Counted from the stretch's first letter, positions 1 through 6,348 are shown. The stretch: DNA of 7,105 bases from Vulcanimicrobiota bacterium (GCA_019237435.1 JAFAHB010000130.1:1-7105), one strand, 5' to 3'. Notes: generated by a model from the sequence alone, not told the origin. A program made the numbers and translations.

Positions 1-537
1 GTTCAGGCGGTATTGCAGCCGGCGAATCTTTGCGCGGGGATCGCCGCGTTCTTCGCGATTGCGGCTGCCGCCCGAATCGTCAGACCAGCCTTCAAGATGA
101 CCGTCGCGACCGTCCTGATTCTTCTCGGCATTGCGATCGTCGTCGGAATCTGTACCGAAGTGGGTTTCTTCTTGCTCGTGGTTCCGGGCGTCTGGTGGGG
201 TGTAAAGCTGTCGCAAACGATCTGGGCGTACCTGTTGACCGAAGGCGAAAACCCGTTCCAGGAGTCGTGGCAGATGACGACGGGACACTTCTGGGAGACG
301 CTGGTCTTCTTCATTTTGGCGTCCATCTTCGTCACGCTGGCACTCGCCGTGGTCTTTTTTCTGCCGGCTGTTATTGCCTACGTAGTACCATTCTCAGGCG
401 TAATTTTCGTGCCGCTCGCATTTTTCGGTTACACGTATGCATACCACGTCTCGATCTTGGCCAACATGCGTTGGATGCTCGAGCTGCGCGCGCTGCGCAA
501 CACCGCTGTCGCGGTACCGGTGCCGGTTACGCCCTAG
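1..537 (+). CDS. Integral membrane protein, GPDPase-membrane-domain-like (5' end cut off)
   Basis: The reading frame is open from the first base, so the true start probably lies outside the window; a TTG at 13 is the first start-like codon but has no visible ribosome binding site. The 178 visible residues are mostly hydrophobic, with about four membrane segments (roughly residues 10-25, 33-52, 98-120 and 125-150). Between segments two and three is the sequence pattern PGVWWGVKLS, then an acidic EGENPFQESW and MTTGHFW. A proline-glycine turn followed by an ESW...GHFW stretch is typical of the membrane domain found in glycerophosphodiester phosphodiesterase-associated and YciC/DUF975-like proteins. 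There is no catalytic domain in the visible part, so this is a membrane-domain protein of unknown role. It converges on dxs with an 11-base gap. The family call rests on pattern memory only. Confidence 0.75.
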   Translation, partial: VQAVLQPANLCAGIAAFFAIAAAARIVRPAFKMTVATVLILLGIAIVVGICTEVGFFLLVVPGVWWGVKLSQTIWAYLLTEGENPFQESWQMTTGHFWETLVFFILASIFVTLALAVVFFLPAVIAYVVPFSGVIFVPLAFFGYTYAYHVSILANMRWMLELRALRNTAVAVPVPVTP

Positions 538-548
538 CGCGCTCGCCG

Positions 549-2552
549 CTAACGCTGGACGCGGCTCTCCTCCGATCGAGAGCCGAGAATCTGTTCGATT
601 CGCGCCGCCAGCGCCGCGCCGCTCAAGCCGAAAAGCGCGCGTTGCTTGTCTTGCGAGTCGTGCTGAACGAGCACGTTGGGGATGCCGATGCGCTCGACGC
701 GCAGTTTTAGTCCGTGATCGGAGACGAATTCGGCAACCGCCGAACCGAAGCCGCCCGACAGGGAGTGCTCTTCGAGCGTGATGACGTGGGAGTGATCGCG
801 CTCTAGCTCGAGCAGCAGCGCCTCGTCGAGCGGCTTGGCGAATCGTGCGTTGACGACGGTTATGCCTGTGTGCGTGTCCCCTTCGCCCCTCGACTCCGCT
901 CGGGGTGACGAGAGCTCCGCTCGGGGTGACGAGAGCCCCGCTCGGGGTGACGAGAGCTCCGCTCGGGGTGACGAGCGCAACGCATCGTAGGCGTCGAGGG
1001 CGACGTCGACCGTTGTGCCGTATGCGAGAACGGCGACGTCGCGGCCCCAATGCAGCACTTCTGCCTTGCCGTGGCGCACCGGCACGAGCGGCACCTCGTG
1101 CTTGCCGCTGCTCGACCCTCTCGGATACCGAATCGCGGCCGGTAAGTTTAGCGTGAGCGCGTGCTCGAGCATCGGCTGCAGTTCCGCTTCATTGCGCGGC
1201 GCCATCAGCGTTACGTTGGGCAGCGTTCGCAGATAGGCGATGTCGTAGAGTCCCATGTGGGTGGGTCCGTCGTCCCCGACCAACCCGGCGCGGTCCATGC
1301 AGAAGATGACGGGAAGACTCTGCACGACGACGTCGTGGACGACTTGATCGTACGCGCGCTGCAAAAAAGTCGAATAGATCGCGCAAACGGGCCGGAACCC
1401 GCTCGTTGCAAGGCCTGCCGCGAAGCACACCGCATGCGCTTCGGCGATTCCGACGTCGAAGTACCGGTCGGGAAAGCGTTTGCCGAACTTTGCGAGCCCG
1501 GTGCCGTCGGGCATCGCCGCCGTAATCCCGACGACGCGCGGATCCTTTTCGGCGACGGCGATCATCGCGTCGCCGAAGACGTCTTGAAACTTCGGCCGCG
1601 CGCCCGGACTGCTTTTCTTACTGCCGTTGCTCGGCTCGAACGCGTTTGCTCCGATGCCGTGGAAGGTGCGCGAGTCGCGTTCCGCCGGCTCGTAGCCTTT
1701 GCCTTTGAGCGTGCGAACGTGCAGCAATACCGGGCGATCGATCTCCTTGGCGGTTTGCAGCGCGTCCACGAGCACGTCGTAGTTGTGACCGTCGATGGGA
1801 CCGATATAGCGAAAGCCGAGCTCTTCGAAGATTACGGCCGTCTTCTCCGACGGGCCCATGAAATGCATCGCTCCGATCTCGGCGCCTTCGATCGCTTTCT
1901 TGGCCGCTTGGCCGAGTGGAATCCGTTTGAGCACTTCTTTTCCGGTCCGCCGCACGAAGTTCGCGAACGGCTTGCTGCGCAGAACCGAAAGATACGACGC
2001 GATCGAACCGACGTTGGGCGCGATCGACATCTCGTTGTCGTTCAAGATCACCATGAACTGTGTCTTCAGCGCGCCGGCGTTGTTGAGGGCCTCGTAGGCA
2101 AGGCCGCCCGTCAGCGCGCCGTCCCCGAGTACCGCAACGACTGTTTCGCTGCCGCCGACGAGATTGCGCGCGAGCGCCATGCCAAGGGCTGCCGCGACGC
2201 CCGTGCTTGCATGACCTGCGCCGAAGGGGTCGTACGGCGATTCGCTGCGCATCGCGAAGCCCGAGAGGCCGCCGCCCTTGCGAAGCGTCGCAAAGCGATC
2301 GCGCCGCCCGGTAAGGATCTTGTGCACGTACGTCTGATGGCTCACGTCCCAGACGAGCTTATCCTTCGGCAGATCGAGGACGCGATGGAGCGCGAGCGTC
2401 AGCTCGACGACGCCGAGATTCGGTGCGAGATGGCCGCCGTTGACGGCGCACGTTCGAACGAGCAAATCGCGAATCTCACTTGAAAGAACGTCGATGTCGC
2501 TACGCTTGAGGCCTTTGACGTCGTTCGGAGAGTCGATGCGCTCGATTATCAT
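549..2552 (-). CDS. dxs: 1-deoxy-D-xylulose-5-phosphate synthase (DXS) with an extra repeat loop
   Basis: DXS condenses pyruvate and glyceraldehyde-3-phosphate, using thiamine diphosphate and Mg2+, to give DXP, the entry compound of the MEP isoprenoid pathway. The 667 residues cover the whole family. Visible are HLAPNLGVVELT (His41), the thiamine-diphosphate/metal motif GDGALTGG (Asp144) with NDNEMSI (Asn173), GIAEAHAV with the catalytic Glu371, YSTFLQRAYDQ (Tyr393, Arg399), MDRAG (Asp420), GPTHMG (His432) and RYPRG, followed by the transketolase C-terminal domain (NARFAKPLDE, LEEHSLSGGFGS). E. coli DXS is 620 residues; most of the excess is an insert at about residues 526-563, made of four seven-residue repeats plus a short tail. 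The ATG at 2552 was chosen because DXS homology begins there and it overlaps the hpnG stop as ATGA; the frame stays open further upstream only as a shadow of hpnG. No strong ribosome binding site precedes it, which fits translational coupling. Confidence 0.96.
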   Translation of the reverse strand: MIIERIDSPNDVKGLKRSDIDVLSSEIRDLLVRTCAVNGGHLAPNLGVVELTLALHRVLDLPKDKLVWDVSHQTYVHKILTGRRDRFATLRKGGGLSGFAMRSESPYDPFGAGHASTGVAAALGMALARNLVGGSETVVAVLGDGALTGGLAYEALNNAGALKTQFMVILNDNEMSIAPNVGSIASYLSVLRSKPFANFVRRTGKEVLKRIPLGQAAKKAIEGAEIGAMHFMGPSEKTAVIFEELGFRYIGPIDGHNYDVLVDALQTAKEIDRPVLLHVRTLKGKGYEPAERDSRTFHGIGANAFEPSNGSKKSSPGARPKFQDVFGDAMIAVAEKDPRVVGITAAMPDGTGLAKFGKRFPDRYFDVGIAEAHAVCFAAGLATSGFRPVCAIYSTFLQRAYDQVVHDVVVQSLPVIFCMDRAGLVGDDGPTHMGLYDIAYLRTLPNVTLMAPRNEAELQPMLEHALTLNLPAAIRYPRGSSSGKHEVPLVPVRHGKAEVLHWGRDVAVLAYGTTVDVALDAYDALRSSPRAELSSPRAGLSSPRAELSSPRAESRGEGDTHTGITVVNARFAKPLDEALLLELERDHSHVITLEEHSLSGGFGSAVAEFVSDHGLKLRVERIGIPNVLVQHDSQDKQRALFGLSGAALAARIEQILGSRSEESRVQR
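894..977. repeat. Four tandem 21-bp repeats inside dxs
   Basis: On the plus strand the unit reads ctccgctcggggtgacgaga plus a final g. The copies lie at 894-914, 915-935, 936-956 and 957-977. Copies 1 and 2 are identical; copy 3 has one change (t to c at unit position 2) and copy 4 one change (a to c at position 20). Because 21 is divisible by three, the reading frame is kept. On the minus strand the array encodes DXS residues 526-553 as RSSPRAE, LSSPRAG, LSSPRAE, LSSPRAE. The bases before copy 1 (cccctcga, 886-893) extend it to a partly palindromic cccctcgactccgctcgggg, which resembles the core of short dispersed palindromic repeats seen in many bacterial genomes. Confidence 0.95.
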
Positions 2553-3196
2553 TGGCGCGTTATACGCAGCTCCGCGCCGATGCCCTGCGCGCCGGCGGCG
2601 ATGCGAGCCGCGAGCGCGGCGGCACGAGGCGCCTCGCGCGCGAGCCACCATGCCTGCGGCCAATTCCACGGTTTGAGCATTGCCGTCGTCGGATTGCGCC
2701 AATCGGCCGAAAGCTCGCGAACCGGCGTATCGAGTATGACGCGGACGGCACAGACTCGCAGTGCATCGATCAGGCCGGTCTCCATATCCACGCCGGCATA
2801 ACCTTTCGCCGCCCACTGCGCTCGCGCGTTGCCGTGCACGATCGTTTGAGCAGTCAGCAAAGGATCGAAGAGCGGCGCGACGCCTAATTCTCGCGCGCGT
2901 TCGGCGAGCGCTTCGACCATCTCGGCGTCGCAGCGCAACAAACCCCCGCCGGGCCGACGGACTTCCCGAGGAATGAGTACCGTTCCGGTAGGAAGATCGG
3001 GGCGCAAGCCGCCCGCAAGGCCACAGCTTACGACGATCGTGCCGAAGCCATCGCGGGCGCCTTCCAGCGCGATCCCCGTTTGTACGATTCGCGCGACCGG
3101 CATTTCGCGGCGCAGCGCCTTGCATTCGAGCGCCGTTGCTGCAACGAAGGTGACGCCCCCCGGAGGCTGCCGCTCCACCAAGGGTTCCTTTTGCAT
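2549..3196 (-). CDS. hpnG: Phosphorylase-superfamily nucleosidase, HpnG-like (hopanoid side-chain processing)
   Basis: This 215-residue protein has the nucleoside phosphorylase/MTA-SAH nucleosidase fold pattern. It shows a first strand with ATALECKALR (about 20-29), the glycine-rich SCGLAGGL (57-64), the strand TGTVLIPREV, and VDMET (136-140), whose Glu139 corresponds to the ribose-binding Glu of this superfamily. An aspartate at 156 (VILDTP) lies where the family usually has its catalytic Asp. The helical C-terminus (W...AREAPRAAALAARI) resembles hopanoid-associated HpnG, which removes adenine from adenosylhopane to give ribosylhopane. The stop codon overlaps the dxs start, and dxs is a frequent member of hopanoid clusters, which supports HpnG over a generic MTA/SAH nucleosidase; no shc or hpnH is in the window to confirm it. 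The start is uncertain: ATG 3196 has a weak ribosome binding site, whereas an in-frame GTG at 3178 has AAAAGGA seven bases upstream and would remove six residues. Confidence 0.72.
   Translation of the reverse strand: MQKEPLVERQPPGGVTFVAATALECKALRREMPVARIVQTGIALEGARDGFGTIVVSCGLAGGLRPDLPTGTVLIPREVRRPGGGLLRCDAEMVEALAERARELGVAPLFDPLLTAQTIVHGNARAQWAAKGYAGVDMETGLIDALRVCAVRVILDTPVRELSADWRNPTTAMLKPWNWPQAWWLAREAPRAAALAARIAAGAQGIGAELRITRQ
3186..3192 (-). promoter_or_regulatory. Candidate ribosome binding site for an alternative hpnG start
   Basis: AAAAGGA on the minus strand lies seven bases before an in-frame GTG (3178-3176). It is a better Shine-Dalgarno match than anything upstream of the ATG at 3196, so the mature start of the nucleosidase may be this GTG. 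Confidence 0.4.
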
Positions 3197-3230
3197 TCGG
3201 TCGTAGCTTCATGCCCCGTTGCCGGAGCTA

Positions 3231-3236
3231 AAGGAG
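3231..3236 (+). promoter_or_regulatory. Ribosome binding site of the 167-aa lipoprotein gene
   Basis: AAGGAG lies eight bases before ATG 3245. This favours that ATG over the in-frame GTG at 3239, which is only two bases from the motif, and over the long upstream extension of the frame, which is a shadow of hpnG. Confidence 0.75.
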
Positions 3237-3244
3237 CCGTGAAA

Positions 3245-3748
3245 ATGAGCGCCCGATCCGCTTACCATCTTAGCCTCGCCCTCGCGTTCGCCACTTTGGC
3301 GGGCTGCGCCGGAGCCTCCACGCCAAGATCCGGGGGCGGCGGTTTGATGCCGGCGTTCTCTTCACCCGACACGTCGCTACCGGCCCCGGCGGTAAAGGTT
3401 AAGATCACCGGCACGTATCACGGATCGATCAGCGAAACCCAGGGCGGTAAGACGCATTCGGGGACCGTCACCATCAAGCTCACGCAAAGCCGGAAGAAAG
3501 TTTCGGGAACCTTTACGGTTTACTACGGAAGCCAGTCTGCCGAACTAGCGATCACGGGCACCGTCAAATCGCAATCCAAGAAAAAGGCGAGCCTCGCGAT
3601 CGAGCTTTGCCCTCCAAAGGGAGCCTGTGCAACCGGAACCGCGACCGTTACGAGAACTAAGCTGTCCGGAAAAGCAACGGTGACCCCGAAGGGCAAGCCG
3701 ACGATTTATATCACCTTCGCGACTAGGAGAGAGAGCACCGACTCTTAA
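3245..3748 (+). CDS. Small beta-rich lipoprotein of unknown function
   Basis: The 167-residue product begins with a lipoprotein signal peptide: basic MSAR, a hydrophobic stretch, then the lipobox LAGC with Cys21 as the lipid-attachment site. After a short Ser/Gly/Pro linker (about 22-50), the mature part is a series of alternating strands rich in Thr, Ser, Lys and Gly: VKVKITGTYHG, GTVTIKLTQ, KVSGTFTVYYG, AELAITGTVKS, KASLAIELCP, ATVTR and KLSGKATVTP. This looks like a small antiparallel beta-barrel or sandwich. Two cysteines in the CPPKGAC segment could form a disulfide. I recognise no named family. The start is fixed by AAGGAG eight bases upstream. The gene is divergent from hpnG and is followed after 11 bases by the ferritin-like gene, so the two are probably co-transcribed. 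It is likely exported and membrane-anchored, with no enzymatic motif visible. Confidence 0.85.
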   Translation: MSARSAYHLSLALAFATLAGCAGASTPRSGGGGLMPAFSSPDTSLPAPAVKVKITGTYHGSISETQGGKTHSGTVTIKLTQSRKKVSGTFTVYYGSQSAELAITGTVKSQSKKKASLAIELCPPKGACATGTATVTRTKLSGKATVTPKGKPTIYITFATRRESTDS

Positions 3749-3752
3749 GGAG
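3747..3752 (+). promoter_or_regulatory. Ribosome binding site overlapping the upstream stop codon
   Basis: AAGGAG starts inside the TAA stop (3746-3748) of the lipoprotein gene and ends seven bases before ATG 3760. It fixes the ferritin-like start and suggests that ribosomes ending the lipoprotein re-initiate here. Confidence 0.75.
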
Positions 3753-3759
3753 TTCCGTC

Positions 3760-4323
3760 ATGACGCAGGCCACTCAGCCCTTCCTTTCAGACGTCACCGA
3801 GCTTCGCCGGCGCGCGCGCGAACAGATCGAGCGCGGCGCGGTCACGCAGAACTACGGCGGCGACGTGCAGCAGGCCATCGATCTGCTCCAGACCGCTTTG
3901 GCGACCGAGATCGTCTGCGTGCTGCGCTACACGATGCACAACGTCGCGGCGGTCGGAATCGACAGCGAGAGCGTCAAGCAAGAGTTCGCCGAACACGCGC
4001 GCGACGAGCGCAAGCACATGGAAATGATCGCCGAGCGCATCAATCAGCTCGGCGGCACGCCGAACTTCGACCCCCAGGGGCTACACACGCGATCGGCGAC
4101 GGAGTACGGGCACGCCGAGAAATTGATCGACATGATCAAGGAGAACCTCGTCGCGGAGCGCATCGCCGTCGAACACTACCGCGAGCTCATCCGATTCTTC
4201 GGCGACAAGGACCCCACGACGCGCGTCATGCTCGAGGGGATTCTCGCGCAAGAGGAAGATCATGCCAACGACATGCACGATCTGCTCGTCGCGCACGAGG
4301 GTAAGCCTTTTCTCAACTCCTAA
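3760..4323 (+). CDS. Bacterioferritin-like di-iron protein (ferritin-like domain)
   Basis: The 187-residue protein has a four-helix ferritin-like core at about residues 34-178. All six ligands of a bacterioferritin-type ferroxidase centre are present: Glu50 (ALATE), Glu83 and His86 (ERKH), Glu133 (VAER), and Glu165 with His168 (EEDH). The spacing of 33 between Glu50 and Glu83 equals that of E. coli Bfr Glu18-Glu51. Compared with Bfr, the protein has about 32 extra N-terminal residues, a charged helix (VTELRRRAREQIERG) that is characteristic of a widespread Bfr/Dps-like subfamily. Likely roles are Fe(II) oxidation and storage or protection from peroxide and iron stress in the cytoplasm; whether it assembles a cage or binds haem cannot be told from the sequence. 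No Fur box or OxyR-like site was recognised. The gene sits 11 bases after the lipoprotein gene and appears translationally coupled to it. Confidence 0.9.
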   Translation: MTQATQPFLSDVTELRRRAREQIERGAVTQNYGGDVQQAIDLLQTALATEIVCVLRYTMHNVAAVGIDSESVKQEFAEHARDERKHMEMIAERINQLGGTPNFDPQGLHTRSATEYGHAEKLIDMIKENLVAERIAVEHYRELIRFFGDKDPTTRVMLEGILAQEEDHANDMHDLLVAHEGKPFLNS

Positions 4324-4354
4324 CGGCGCGCGCGGATTCTGAGCTGCCGCGCCG
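4324..4354. terminator. Possible bidirectional terminator stem between convergent genes
   Basis: CGGCGCG (4324-4330) and CGCGCCG (4348-4354) form a perfect seven-base stem with a 17-base loop. It begins directly after the ferritin-like stop codon and ends three bases before the stop of the opposing lipoprotein gene. There is no T-tract on either side, so a classical intrinsic terminator is not shown; the position is the main argument. Confidence 0.35.
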
Positions 4355-4357
4355 TCG

Positions 4358-5275
4358 CTATTGGTACGTATTTCCGCTCGCCGTGGTGTACGTCGCGCCC
4401 GGCGTGATCGACGTGATGGTAAACGCGTACTTTCCCGAGAGCGTCGCGAAGTAATCGCCGATGCACTGCTTAGTAGCCGTGCACGCGATGACTTGCCCTG
4501 AGAATGTAAAGTAGATCGGATACGAGTCGCCGACGGCCGTGTTGATGGTGCCGACAGCTGTAGTGCCCGGCTGCTTGGGGTTGTTGTAAAGGTAGTAACC
4601 GAAGCTTCCGTTGCTGCAGGCGCCGGTGATCGAGAACTGGCCGCTGGGCGGCGTTACGCTCGCACTGTAGAGGTAGAGTTCGCCGTACGAGTTCTTCGCG
4701 CTGTCGCACGCGACGTTCGTATGCGCCGTGAGCGTCCACTTGACGCCGATCGTGACCGGGCTTCCCTTCTTCAGCGATCCCGAAGATATGTAAAGCGTGT
4801 CGTTCCAGCCGGCGCTAACGATCTGAGACTGCGCGAAGTAGCCGTGCCCCAGGTTTTCGATTGCATTCGTTTCGGCAGACATGGTGTAGCTTGCGATGCC
4901 CAGCTGCTGCTTCGTTCCGATTTTCGCTTTCGTGTAGCCGACGGATTGCGAGCCATTGTACAGGTACGCCGTGCCGGACGCGTTGTCGGCGAATACGCGC
5001 CTGCCCGGAACGTCGTCGTAGCATTGGCTCGGGTTTCCCGGCCCGCCGTTGCAGTAGTCGAACGTCCAGCTCCCGCCGGCTTTGGTACTCTCGGCTCCGG
5101 CATCATTGGCGAGGTTCACACCGAACTGTTTGACGCCGGCGACCGGCGCGAGCGGCGCGTGATTGCTCGATGCGGGCGCGCTCGGAGTAAGCGCACTCGA
5201 CGATCCTCGGCATCCTGTTAGCAGCGCAAGCGTCAAACTGATGCTCGAAACGCGCGCGATTGAAATTGGATTCAT
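4358..5275 (-). CDS. Lipoprotein of unknown function, downstream member of a tandem paralogous pair
   Basis: The 305-residue product has a lipoprotein signal peptide ending in the lipobox LTGC (Cys22), then a Ser/Pro linker with PASSN. The mature part is rich in Gly, Ser, Thr, Tyr and Asn and looks beta-rich. It holds cysteines at 75, 85, 190, 220, 265 and 271, six in all, which could form three disulfides after export. The C-terminal half contains LYISSGSLKKGSPVTIGV, FSITGAC, GTTAVGTI and the ending SITPGATYTTASGNTYQ, all shared with the neighbouring paralog. The ATG at 5275 was chosen because GAGGGAG lies eight bases upstream; another in-frame ATG at 5281 is only two bases from that motif. 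The gene lies 42 bases after its paralog on the same strand with no terminator between, so it is probably in one operon. I recognise no family and no catalytic motif; adhesion or an envelope-structural role is possible but unsupported. Confidence 0.87.
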   Translation of the reverse strand: MNPISIARVSSISLTLALLTGCRGSSSALTPSAPASSNHAPLAPVAGVKQFGVNLANDAGAESTKAGGSWTFDYCNGGPGNPSQCYDDVPGRRVFADNASGTAYLYNGSQSVGYTKAKIGTKQQLGIASYTMSAETNAIENLGHGYFAQSQIVSAGWNDTLYISSGSLKKGSPVTIGVKWTLTAHTNVACDSAKNSYGELYLYSASVTPPSGQFSITGACSNGSFGYYLYNNPKQPGTTAVGTINTAVGDSYPIYFTFSGQVIACTATKQCIGDYFATLSGKYAFTITSITPGATYTTASGNTYQ

Positions 5276-5283
5276 GACCATTT

Positions 5284-5290
5284 CTCCCTC
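5284..5290 (-). promoter_or_regulatory. Ribosome binding site of the downstream paralogous lipoprotein gene
   Basis: GAGGGAG on the minus strand ends eight bases before ATG 5275 and only two before the alternative ATG at 5281, so it decides for 5275. Confidence 0.75.
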
Positions 5291-5317
5291 AAGCGTATCG
5301 CCGCTCAACGTCCTCGG

Positions 5318-6235
5318 TTACTGATACTTATTTCCGCTCGCCGTCCTGTATGTCGCTCCAGGCGTGATGGACGTGATCGTGAATTTGTACTTGCCCGACA
5401 GGCTCGCGCCGATGTTTCCGACGCAGTAGTTGGTGGTCTGACATGCAATGACGTCCCCCGAAATCGCAAAGTAAATGGGCAGCGAGGCACCGACGGAAGT
5501 GCTGATCGTTCCGACGGCGGTCGTGCCTTGCTGCTTCGCACTGCCGTAAAGAAAGTATTCGAACGTACTGCCGACGCAGGCGCCCGTGATTGAAAATTCG
5601 CTGTACCCCGCCGGCGGCGTAATGCCCGCGTTGTACAGCTCGATGTTTCCGTACGAGTTTTGCGCCGCGTCACACGCAATATGAGTCGTTTGCGGCGTGA
5701 GCGACCACTGGACGCCGATCGTTACGGGACTCCCCTTCTTCAACGACCCGGAAGAAATGTACAGGACGTCGTCCCAGGAGCCGCCGACCAGCTGCGATCC
5801 CGCACCGACGTCTCTGCCGCATTTGAATTTTTCCTGCGTGTCGCCGGACATCAGATAGCTGCCGATTCCGATTTGTTGGACGGCTCCGAATTTTACGGTA
5901 ACGGAACCTAACGTTTTGCCGCCGGAACACGTTAGCTTTTGAGTGTCGTCGGCTCGGTCGCTGAACTTGCGCGTGCCCGCAACCTCACCGCACGCCATAA
6001 AGTATCCGCTCACGCCGTCGCACCACTGGTGGAGAAAACCGAGGCCGCCGGCGATGCCTACGCTATCGCCGAGGCCGACGCCGAACTGCTTGGTGCCGGT
6101 GGCCAGCCCAAGAAGGTCGACATTGCTCGATGCCGGTGTCCTTGGAGTGAACGAAGCCGACGAACCTCCGCATCCGGCGAGCATTGTAATCGTCGCGAAA
6201 ATCCCCGAAGCGCGCGACAAGAATCGAAATCTCAT
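5318..6235 (-). CDS. Lipoprotein of unknown function, upstream member of a tandem paralogous pair
   Basis: This gene also encodes exactly 305 residues. The signal peptide has basic MRFRFLSR, a hydrophobic core and the lipobox LAGC (Cys22), followed by a linker with PASSN at the same positions as in the paralog. KQFGV (49-53) and everything from FSITGAC (214-220) to the C-terminus align without gaps; by hand count 63 of the last 92 residues are identical. The middle part (about 54-150) is clearly different and has its own cysteines at 72, 82, 103 and 139, in addition to 188, 220, 265 and 271. That gives eight after the lipid cysteine. The ATG at 6235 is preceded by GAGGAG with seven bases of spacing, whereas an ATG five codons upstream has none. 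It is the first gene of the pair and lies divergent from the AAA ATPase gene. No known family was recognised; it is likely a secreted, lipid-anchored envelope protein. Confidence 0.87.
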   Translation of the reverse strand: MRFRFLSRASGIFATITMLAGCGGSSASFTPRTPASSNVDLLGLATGTKQFGVGLGDSVGIAGGLGFLHQWCDGVSGYFMACGEVAGTRKFSDRADDTQKLTCSGGKTLGSVTVKFGAVQQIGIGSYLMSGDTQEKFKCGRDVGAGSQLVGGSWDDVLYISSGSLKKGSPVTIGVQWSLTPQTTHIACDAAQNSYGNIELYNAGITPPAGYSEFSITGACVGSTFEYFLYGSAKQQGTTAVGTISTSVGASLPIYFAISGDVIACQTTNYCVGNIGASLSGKYKFTITSITPGATYRTASGNKYQ

Positions 6236-6242
6236 GGCGAAT

Positions 6243-6248
6243 CTCCTC
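6243..6248 (-). promoter_or_regulatory. Ribosome binding site of the upstream paralogous lipoprotein gene
   Basis: GAGGAG on the minus strand ends seven bases before ATG 6235. It overlaps the upstream alternative start region (ATG 6250), which excludes that start. Confidence 0.78.
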
Positions 6249-6348
6249 ACCTTCGACTATAGGGGCGACTCGCCGCGGCGTATATGGGGGAATACCGTAC
6301 CGCTCGACACGCGGAACCCGCGCGGCCGACGAAGAATTGGTGCCCTCG

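Noticed and set aside
538..548. Possible terminator between the membrane protein gene and dxs
   Set aside because: The gap is only 11 bases and no stem with a T-tract can be drawn there.
394..1050. Minus-strand frame containing repeated ALVTPSG units
   Set aside because: It is the same 21-bp array read in another frame; the DXS frame carries conserved motifs on both sides of the array.
1438..1446. DXS motif GIAEAHA instead of the E. coli GIAEQHA type, together with VSHQTY and GPTHMG
   Set aside because: The catalytic Glu371 and His residues are kept and neighbouring positions vary in the family, so loss or change of activity is not indicated.
1161..2483. Long plus-strand open frame of 440 codons antisense to dxs
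   Set aside because: It lies wholly opposite the clear dxs coding sequence, its product is Arg/Ala/His/Asp-rich with no recognisable domain, and long antisense frames are common in high-GC genes.
2557..2567. Small palindrome gcgt-tat-acgc just upstream of dxs
   Set aside because: The arms are only four bases long, it lies within hpnG coding sequence, and it is expected by chance.
2553..3212. Upstream extension of the dxs frame through hpnG, looking like a fused N-terminal domain
   Set aside because: The extension is Arg/Ala-rich and without motifs, while the other minus-strand frame over the same bases encodes a recognisable nucleosidase ending exactly at the dxs start.
6256..6284. TATAGT on the minus strand (6261-6256) as a possible -10 box for the lipoprotein pair
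   Set aside because: The hexamer at the expected -35 distance (TATACG) does not match TTGACA, and the resulting leader would be very short, so the promoter is not supported.
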